A DNA stretch of 64,000 nucleotides from Zopfochytrium polystomum (lineage: Eukaryota > Chytridiomycota > Chytridiomycetes > Chytridiales > Chytridiaceae): assembly GCA_025765615.1 (NCBI GenBank), contig JAIVFJ010000006.1, positions 372,001 to 436,000 on the forward strand, in the 5' to 3' direction. Positions 56,143 to 64,000 of this stretch are shown in pieces. How positions within the stretch are numbered: the stretch's first letter is position 1; the number at the start of each line of letters is the position of its first letter. Under the pieces are notes generated by a model. That model was not told where the DNA came from and ran no database searches. It worked only from the letters and a program-made list of their open reading frames with translations. The translations under genes were made by a program, and so were the position numbers.

Positions 56143-56572
56143 TATTGCCGCTGCTGCTGCTGCTGCTCCGTCGTCCGATGTGCTATCGTCGTGTTGAGGT
56201 CGCGTTCTTGGGCGGCTTGGGTGCTGTTATTGTGTTTTGGGCCCTTTTGGAATGGAGTCGCCCTTGTCAATCCGCGAACACCGGCGAGAGTCAAGAAGAA
56301 AAACACCAACCAGGAGACATTCAGAGATCGTCATCATCATCACCATTCCCATCTTCTGCTTTGTGCCCAGCACTCGCCCAGTCAGTCGCTCGGCCCCAAA
56401 TCGTCTCCGCTTCATCGCTTCGCCCTCGTATCGCCAATCCATCGCTCCGTCAGAAACCTGGCTCTGTCTGTTTCAGCGTTTCCTCCGCACCCGCACGCCC
56501 CCTCGCTCCTTCTTCCCACCCCACCCCACCACCAACGCCCGTCCGGCGGCGATCTCCTCCTCATCTCGGGTT
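56143..56572. other. Divergent upstream region of uS14m and the EI24-like gene
   Basis: 430 bp containing a (GCT)5-like run near 56150-56165. An open frame runs in front of the EI24 ATG (from about 56237), so an upstream in-frame start cannot be excluded. Confidence 0.5.
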
Positions 56573-58137
56573 ATGAGCGAATCGCGGTCAACCCAAACAG
56601 CACGCCCGCGGCAAGTGGCGTTCACCACCCCGTCTTTCCCGGACGCTGGCATCGACGCCGACGACGAGGACTCCCATTCGGACTTCTCCGGATCCCCCGC
56701 CGCTTCGCGCTCGTCGACCGGCCTGGCGTCGGGATCCTCGGCCACCACCCGGACCCGGATCCCGCCGTCGTCCAGAACAGTGGGCCTGTCGCCCTCGCGG
56801 AACGGAAGGGGCTCGGTCGCTTCGCAGTCTGACGGACCCGAAGGCGCTTCTCAAAGTGGCAGGTCCGCTAGTCTCGTCGAGTCCACCGCGTTGGTGCTGT
56901 GGCATGTGTGGCACGGTCTCACAGACGCGTTTGCATGGCCCGCGTCTCTTATCACAATTTACGGGTGAGGACATGGTCGACCCGCTCTTTGCTCTGCATG
57001 GTTGCTCTGGAGAATGCGTAATCATTGCAATCACCCCACATAGTTCGAAAACGATCCAAGTTGCGTCGTTCAAGTGCTTGTTTCTAAATTTTGGCGTATT
57101 TATCGGATCATGGCTGTTGTATCGATACGCAGTGTCGCCCCTATTTCATTTGGTCGTCAGTCCGGTCCCAATCGGTGACAGTGTGCCTCTTGGCAAATTG
57201 TCGGAAACTGACACAGCCACAGCCGCAGCCGACGGCGTTGCGAATTGGTTTCGTTCGCTTCTTCGTCATCTGCGACCATCTTACTATGTAAGTGGTTGCT
57301 TTCTCCTTACTTTTTCAATGAATATAAGCTCACATAATTGATGGCGCCAATGTGGGCTGAAACAGATTCTCTGGGACTTCCCAGTTTATGCAGCTAGTTT
57401 CTTGCTAAACACGTTTTGGTATCAACAAATCGCCGATCGCGCGTACACTATTGTTTATGGAAAACCAGTTGCAAACCCGCAAACTTACGACTGGTACTTT
57501 TTGAGCTCATTTTGAAAGTGGCTCAAGAAACATTAAATATCTAATATCTCCGCATTCGTTCAGGTTTCTAAAACGTGTCGCCGATGATTCCTATCGATAT
57601 CTCCTCCTGCTCAACTACATCATTATCACTGCACTGGCGGCTTCACTTCCTTACGTTGGACTGGGAGTGTCTTTTATGTTGTGCAATTGGCTGGTGGCCT
57701 TCTTCTGCTTTGAGTACAAGTGGGCAAGTCGAGGTTGGACGCTTGAACGGCGAATCGAGCACTTTGAAAGCCGCTGGGCATACTTCGCTGGTTTCGGTAA
57801 TCAGCGTTCTCGTCAATGAAAATAATCTTTTTACTGTGGAAATCAGGGTTACCGTGTACGGCACTTGCTTTCGCGTTTCCAATCTTCCTCAGCGCTGGAT
57901 TCTTTGCAATGCTGTTTCCTGTGGTGCGATGATGTTTGATCGCCAAACGATGTACTAATCATCTTCCTTCGGTAGTATATCATCATGGCGAATCGTGCGT
58001 CGCCAAGCCCCAAGCCCTCTGAAGCAGTTCGATACACTCTTTGGCCTGAGCGGATGGCTATATTTTCGATTCCAAGCCGGGTGAACAACGCCATACTGTC
58101 TGCCCTTTGCGGCCCCAGGAGAGCGCGGCGGCAGTGA
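56573..58137 (+). CDS. EI24-family ER membrane protein
   Basis: join(56573..56964,57044..57287,57366..57493,57564..57796,57847..57923,57976..58137), 411 aa, six exons. After a ~95-residue Ser/Arg-rich N-terminus come WHVWHGLTDAFAWP, IQVASFKCLFLNFGVFIGSW, WDFPVYAASFLLNTFWYQQIADRAY, CFEYKWASRGWTLERRIEHF, ESRWAYFAGFGLP and AFPIFLSAGFFAMLFPVYII. This order is that of EI24/PIG8 (etoposide-induced 2.4), a multispan ER protein needed for autophagosome formation in animals. In-frame ATGs lie up to 336 bp upstream, but MSESRS fits best. Confidence 0.86.
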
Positions 58138-58825
58138 TAGAGGGCATCGATCTTTACGCGCCTACTTTACACATTCTTTCCTGGCACAGCGGTGACCGTC
58201 GGCCTATCTGTTTGCTATTTGTTCGTCCTCTCTTTCTTATTTCCACCCCACCACTGTTTCTCCTACTTTCTTTTCTCGCCAATCCTTTTATCAAACGCTC
58301 ACACACACACGCGCACATAATCGTGGATCTCATTGCAACGGATTGCTCCGAATAGTGGAGCGCCCCCTCTTCCGTATCGATTTTTAGGGGGAGGGGGTTG
58401 GGGTCCACCTCCAAATTTCCACCGGCATGCAGGTAGTCACACACCCCCTCCCGTCCTTACAGGCGACGCGCGCCGACTGGCGGTTGAGGTTTATTTCCCT
58501 CTCATCCTTCCTTATTCGCGCGCGCAGCTCCCTGCGCTCCATTTTCTTTACCTGATTTTGTGCGGATGCTTGTGTGCGGGAACTTCGCTTGCGTACAGTG
58601 CAGAATAGGAAAAGTTCTTGGAACAACGCGAAATGTGTCGTCGCTTCATCAAGATCATGCTCGCTTGAACAACAAATAGCTCGGTGCTGGCTGCTGCCAC
58701 CACCACCACCACCCCAGAGTGTGATATATATTAATAGAATAGAAAAAGCAGACACCCAGCCAGCCGCCTCTTCTGAGGAAAAAAACAACACACAACAAAC
58801 AATCAACCATCCAGCCAGAACCAAA
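58138..58825. other. Intergenic region upstream of cyclophilin A
   Basis: Nothing coding recognised. A (CAC)n run (58698-58712) and a TATA-like TGATATATATTAATA (58720-58736) lie about 100 bp before the cyclophilin start and could serve as its promoter. Confidence 0.5.
58720..58736 (+). promoter_or_regulatory. TATA-like element upstream of cyclophilin A
   Basis: TGATATATATTAATAGA about 90-105 bp before the ATG, within a region otherwise of mixed composition. Inference from position and base content only. Confidence 0.35.
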
Positions 58826-59789
58826 ATGCCCAACCCGCGCTGTTTCCTTGACATCACCGCCAACGGAAAGCCTCTCGGACGTATTGTAGTGGAGGCACGT
58901 TTTTTCATCTTGCGCGCGCGCGCGCCCCCACCTACGTACGCCCCGGCTTCCTCCCCACGCAAATACGCATACCCACACACTCTCCCCTCTCCCGGTGGCT
59001 GAGGCAAAGGCACGGACCGGGTTCAGTCTTGGCAGGCTCCTCTTCTGCGGACGGCAGAGTCTTTGGGCTGCGCAGAGCCTTCGTGCAGAGCGCTGGGGCA
59101 TGCGCCGTCTGCGGCTTCACTCAAACGCTAGCCAACTATTCCACATTGTTCTCAGTTGTGATGCGGTTATCCCAGGCCCCCTTCCCTTCTGAACTCATCC
59201 GCTCGCGCTGTCTTTCTGATTATCCCGTCTGTTTTTCGCCTGCACCAACGCACAGCTCCGTGCCGATGTTGTCCCCAAGACGGCCGAGAACTTCCGCGCT
59301 CTTGCGACGGGCGAGAAAGGGTTTGGCTACAAGGGAAGGTGAGGAGGGCCTTCCTCGATTCGCGCGATGTCGACGACTGGATGGCGTTTCCGCTGTTTTC
59401 ATTCCACTCTCCTCTCAAACAATCACCTCCTCTACTCGCTATCCAGCACGTTCCACCGTGTCATTCCCGACTTTATGATCCAGGGCGGCGACTTTACGCA
59501 CGGCGACGGCACGGGCGGCAAGTCGATCTACGGGGAGACGTTTCCGGATGAAAACTTCAAGCTCAAGCACACTGGGCCAGGCATCCTGTCGATGGCCAAC
59601 GCCGGGCCGGGCACCAACGGCTCGCAGTTTTTCCTGTGCACCGCGAAAACGGCCTGGCTGGACGGCGCGCACGTTGTGTTTGGCTCCGTCGTTGAGGGCA
59701 TGGACGTTGTCAAAAAGGTCGAGTCGTACGGCAGCGAGGAGGGCGACACGTCGGCCAAGATTGTGATTGCGAACTGCGGGCAACTGTGA
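58826..59789 (+). CDS. Peptidyl-prolyl cis-trans isomerase, cyclophilin A type
   Basis: join(58826..58894,59256..59338,59447..59789), 164 aa, the size of cytosolic CypA. Active-site residues are present: [16 protein letters not shown] (Arg, Phe, Met, Gln), [24 protein letters not shown] (Trp and His). It is the cyclosporin-binding protein in fungi. No signal peptide or targeting extension, so cytosolic. The first intron begins GC (VVE, then GCACGT) and ends CGCACAG; it is 361 bp. A GC-AG intron is needed to keep the conserved [16 protein letters not shown] junction. Confidence 0.95.
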
Positions 59790-60290
59790 AACTGAAGTGG
59801 CGCCCTTTTTTTGACGCGCTTGCACGCCCAACAGCGAAATGAATAACCATGATGTGAATAAGTTGCTCCTGAGGCTGAAGATGCAGCGGCTCTTGCCTGC
59901 CTCCACCATGCGAAGCGCGCAACCTGCAAACATATGCGGGGCGGGATTTACCACGTATGTAATTCATGCCCAACTACTCGCGGAAAAGTGACAAGCGAAA
60001 AGAAATGGTGCGACAAGAGTGGTTGCTTGATTCCCGATGGGACCTGACAATCGCTTCGGGAGAAACGACAAACAAAAACTAGAGCAGCGTTAACAACAAA
60101 AACGAGCGACATTGCGACAGCGAGCGACGAACGAACGGCCTCTTCGCGCTCTCCCCCCGCCTTAAATACATAGCAAGCAGAAGTACGAATCAATTACAAC
60201 CGCAGCTGCCAGCAACAACAGCAAACATCACAACACTGGCAACACCACCACTACCACCACCACCACTGCATAAGGCTACCACCACGAGGC
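59790..60290. other. Intergenic region, nothing recognised
   Basis: Between cyclophilin A and the large membrane protein gene; (CAC)n and (CAACA)n-like simple sequence just before 60270 forms part of the likely 5' leader. Confidence 0.5.
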
Positions 60291-63200
60291 ATGGCTGTCG
60301 GCGGCGATGACCACCAGTTGCTGGCCACCAACAGCACACACGAAGGCAGCGGCGAGAGAGACAACCACCAGATCGGCGGCGTTAGCAGCACGAACGATGA
60401 CGTTGATGGCGACGGTGACGACGACGATGTCCTAGTCGAGGTTTTTCGCGAGCAAGTTCACAGCGCAATGCGGCGTGAGGGCGCCGGCGTCATTGGCGGC
60501 GGCGGAGAACTGCAACTCCATTCACAGCAAGGTATGGAACGGTAAAACGGGGGGAAAATGTTTTCACAATTGGGTTACAAAGACACTTACGCGCGAAATT
60601 ATCCAGCAACTGCTCTCTCTCCCAGCCACTTCTCCCATCGTCGCAGCTCAGCCGGTTTTCGACTCGCTCGGCACTCCATTGCTGGGGACTATGCGGCCGA
60701 CAGTCCTCGGCTTGCGATACACCGTCAAACCGGATCCACCCGCGCCTCCGTTTCGTATTCGTCTCACCACCAACACCTGTTCCACCCGGAGACCGCCACC
60801 TCGTCCTCGAACAACTACTTGCCACCACGGCAATATCCTTCGTCGTCGACGCAAGCATCCCTCTCGCTCCTACACAATCCGTCATCCAGCTTTCACCTTC
60901 CCTCTCAGCACTCCGTGGCTGGGGCCGAGGGCATCGCGTCGCCTAAGAACTTCCTCTCGGCGTCGTCGAGCTTCCTGCAACACCAGCGCGCGGCCAGCTC
61001 CGCGGCCGCTTCCAGTGCTGCATCGTTCGGCCGACCGGATATTGGACCGAACCGGTCCACTTCGACCATTGGTGCCGAGTTGTTCTCGCTGGGCTCCCTG
61101 TCTAGGCTCTCCAAAGCCCGAGCCGGCGTGTCCCCGAACGAGTCGTACATCCGCTCGCAGGGCCGCTCCTTTCAGCAGCTTTTCGCCATGCGGGACATTG
61201 ACTTCAGCGACGGCGAGGACAGCAACGGCAATGACGATGGAAGCGGAGGAACCGGCCGCGAAACACTGTCCCCCGCGTACTGGGAGGACAATGTCGTGCA
61301 CGATGAAGCGTTCCGCGAAAAGTTTTTCTGTGCAAACCACGAAACCGCACGCGAAGTGGTCCAAAACTTTACCTTCGGGGCTCTGGCTATCGGCATTATG
61401 TGCTGCTGCCTCGCCCTCATCGGCGCCTCCTCCTTTTGCGTGACCTTCGTTTCCCTTTCCCGCGGATCCGGGGAGTGGGCCGTCGTGTACGGCTCTTTTA
61501 TAGTTGCTTTCGACTTGTACTGCTTGGTCCTCCTGATTACGTGTCGGACCACTGTATCCAAGATTAGGATGCGAGGGCACGAGGCAGCAGCAGCAGCTTC
61601 CGCCGCGGCCGTCGTAGAGCCGGTCCGGGCGCTCAGGCGCCACGTAACGACCCGTACGCGCAGCAAACCGCAGCCACAAACTAGTCGCGGTAGACCCGAA
61701 ATACGGAAACCTTGGTACCGGCGTTTCCTCCCATGCATCGACTGGACACTGCTGGGGCCCGGATCATCCGGAAACTGCTACATACAAATTCTCGCCTGCT
61801 GTTCGTCGAGCGTTTTTGTGACGGTTATTACGTGGGGCCTTAGCTCATCCGCACAGGAACTCAGCCGCTTTGCGATGGTCGCTGTTTTCAGACTGATATC
61901 CAGTATCGCGACCCTCCTCATATTGATTGAACGAGACCGCACGAAGTCGTTTTTGGAACGATTGAAAGATTCGTTTTGCACTGCCGTGCTGAACTTTACT
62001 GCAATAAATGTAAGGGGCCCACTGAAGAAATTATCGCGTGGTCGTCGACGCACTCACGATTCTCGCGTTTCAGATTGTGCGCTACTGCCTTTTGTTTTCC
62101 GTTTGGGCTTCTCTTAGGTTTCTGAAAGGGGCCGGCTTTGCTATTTTGGTCCAAATGATTCTGGAAACGCCCTCGTTATTGCTATCGCTGTACCTACCAG
62201 AAATTCCTTTCTTCCGACGGATCTTTCTTCGAAGCCTCACTCCAAGCATTTTAAAACTGTATGCTGTGGTAAACCCCAGACTACTATTGCAGTATCCACA
62301 AGTCCGATCGAGAGCTGTTGCAAGGAGAGGGCCGTCACTATTCGAAACGGCAAAAGAGACACTCGAGGAGCTGGGATGTGCTGCATCGGCGTTGGCAAGC
62401 TACACTCTAGCCATTCGAATATTGACATGCTACCCGTCCAGGCTTATCCTGCTCTTTGCTGTTGATGACGTCGACTTTGCCAAAGCCGCCGTCGCCCTGT
62501 TCTTGTTGCAGTGGATCGTCCTCGGTGCTTCTATCATCCAAATTTCATCACACTCTTCCTTTCAACCTCGCCATTGCCCCGTGTACATTGGTCAACTGCT
62601 TCCGATTTGCCCTTACGACACACTTCATTCGTACAAGTACGCTGCCGCGCGCCATGGGAAGCAACCCGCCCCAATGACGGCGAAAGCAGCACTGATGGCT
62701 TCGGATGCAGTCGGCCGGCCAGCTGCGTCGACTACCACCATAGGCGCGCGCGGGTCGACCGCCGCCAACCGCGAGTCCCACTTCAGCCTGGTTGCCGCCG
62801 CGAATCGCGCTAAGTCTCTGTCGACGCTCACCTCACGCCAACCAGCTGCGTCCTCCTACTTTGAAGCGCAAGGCAACATGCTCCCACGGCGCTCGGAAGC
62901 GTTTTTGCTCTCCTTTTCGACTCCACTCATTGCCACATCTACCGACGCTCCTTCAGCACCGGCGGCGACAGCCACAGCTGCGGCGGGGACTCGGTCGGGG
63001 AACGCGCCGCCTCAGAGAGATGGCACCGCCCCCGCCACAGCCTCCGCCGCCTCCGCCGCGGCAAACCCGCCATTCAGTGGCTGGGCCCGCCTGCGGCTCC
63101 TTGCACTTAGCCACCTCCTCATCGCCATTACCTCCGGCCTCGCAACCGTCTTTGCCGGTGGCTTCCTCATCCTCGTCGTCCAGCCCATCATCTATTTCTC

Positions 63201-63612
63201 GTCACCCTCCTCTCCCTCGTCCTCTTCGTCCTCTTCGTCGTTCGCCGCGCCCACCTCTTCGCCCTCTGGGTGGAGCTCAACGGGCGTCAGTATCGCGGCC
63301 TCCAGCGGGGCGCTCGCGGCGCGCGGCTGGAACGCGGCGACCCTCAACGCGTACGTTTCGTGGCCGCTTGCTGCCCGCGTGCTCGTCATCGTCGCGGTGG
63401 ACCTGAGCATTGCGGTCGCCACGGCCGCTTGCATTGCGCGGCCGCTCGGCGTCCGTTACGGCCGCGCTGACCTCACGGGCATCGTCGGCCGTGAGATTTT
63501 GTCGTGGGACCCGCGCCTGTACCTAATGAGCCCCGTTGACGGCGCTCTGCTGATTGTTACCGTGCTGCTGACCACCGCCGCGGTGTTTGCGGGCCTCCTT
63601 GGGCCAACGTAG
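60291..63612 (+). CDS. Large multispan membrane protein, unrecognised family
   Basis: join(60291..60531,60583..62009,62074..63612), 1068 aa, phases consistent. N-terminal ~330 residues are Ser/His/Arg-rich and probably cytosolic. Membrane segments follow: FGALAIGIMCCCLALIGA, WAVVYGSFIVAFDLYCLVLL, IQILACCSSSVFVTVITWGL, FRLISSIATLLILI, then after FLKGAGFAILVQMILETP several more (LILLFAVDDVD, AVALFLLQWIVLG), a ~200-residue Ala/Ser-rich loop, and a final group (LLALSHLLIAITSGLATVFAGGFLIL, VLVIVAVDLSIAVATAA, GALLIVTVLLTTAAVFAGL). About nine or ten spans. No pore or transporter signature seen; function unknown. Confidence 0.72.
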
Positions 63613-63782
63613 ACAGGTTGGGCAGCGAGAGAGGGATGGGTTGCATATCACTCCTTGTTTGAAAAAGAATAAGCAACCCAAAACTGGTTACAGCACTGCG
63701 CTCAAGGAAGTCCAAACTTTATCTTTCGGTTCGTATCATGACTCTGTATTGAGTTTAGGTTTATTTCTTCTACCTCCGCGGC
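63613..63782. other. Convergent intergenic region
   Basis: Short spacer between the 3' ends of the large membrane protein gene and the gene that runs off the window. Confidence 0.5.
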
Positions 63783-64000
63783 TCATTCGCGCGGATCACC
63801 TTTGGATCCCAAAAAAGAATCCAACACAGACGGCCTTATCCGGTCCGCATCGTCCTCCACCTCAAATGCCCGAACGTCACCGGCGTCGCCGCTACCGGTG
63901 GGGATCGCCCCCGTTGCAACGTCTCCAAAATCCCCGTCGCCAGCACCCGGCGACGGTTCTGGTGGGGGCGGCGGGGCAGGCGGCGGGGGCAAGAATTGTG
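63783..64000 (-). CDS. C-terminus of an unrecognised protein, partial (5' part beyond the window)
   Basis: The frame is open through the window edge and ends with TAA/TGA-type stop at 63783. About 70 residues are visible: Pro-rich (PPPPAPPPPP), then acidic Gly/Asp-rich, ending RIRPSVLDSFLGSKGDPRE. No domain can be named. It might be an artefact of GC-rich sequence, but the ordered acidic end supports a real coding tail. Confidence 0.45.
   Translation of the reverse strand, partial: QFLPPPPAPPPPPEPSPGAGDGDFGDVATGAIPTGSGDAGDVRAFEVEDDADRIRPSVLDSFLGSKGDPRE

Overview
This is a gene-dense stretch of a zoosporic (flagellated) true fungus, most likely Chytridiomycota. The evidence is the gene content plus the intron style: short GT-AG introns (mostly 44-80 bp), intron-rich housekeeping genes with fungal relatives (Swc2/YL1, Rpn8, Rli1/ABCE1, mL58), and genes kept by flagellated fungi but lost in most moulds and yeasts (ARL3, MICU1, rhodopsin-guanylyl cyclases). 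The intergenic DNA is full of (GA)n/(CT)n and homopolymer tracts. Exon coordinates are my own splice reconstructions; almost all were checked by phase and by family alignment, but none by RNA.

Layout. 1-2.2 kb: 3' end of a Ty3/gypsy chromovirus-type retrotransposon with its LTR, then a second retroelement-like boundary. 2.2-9 kb: RPF1 and RPN8 (minus), MICU1-like (plus), ARL3 (minus), a Syn8-type SNARE (plus). 9.3-21.4 kb: an unrecognised protein, RFC2/Rfc4, a NUDT7-like Nudix hydrolase, acetylpolyamine amidohydrolase, ABCE1, RPS11, mL58 and a METTL25-like methyltransferase. 21.5-26.3 kb: two rhodopsin-guanylyl cyclases head to head. 26.7-33.5 kb: U1C, an F-box-like chytrid-type protein, GPHR. 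33.5-41.7 kb: a decayed LINE interrupted by an insertion carrying tRNA-derived pieces. 42.3-49.5 kb: a Rab8/Sec4 GTPase and a large VWD/Ser-rich/EGF surface protein, both with apparent single-base frame breaks. 50.4-64 kb: VPS72/Swc2, a tail-anchored TPR protein, uS14m, an EI24-like membrane protein, cyclophilin A, a 1068-aa multispan membrane protein and the tail of one more gene.

The outstanding system is the rhodopsin pair at 21473-26313. The minus-strand member is a conventional rhodopsin-guanylyl cyclase. The plus-strand member carries the Glu/Asp/Glu counterion triad (E141, D145, E267, with Schiff-base K271) that I recall for NeoR, the near-infrared rhodopsin of Rhizoclosmatium (E136, D140, E262, K266); every position is offset by exactly +5. 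Its cyclase domain has lost the transition-state arginine (Lys463), whereas the partner keeps it. The two genes diverge from one 0.9 kb region, as expected for co-expressed subunits of a heterodimeric light sensor making cGMP. ARL3 elsewhere in the window suits a ciliated zoospore.
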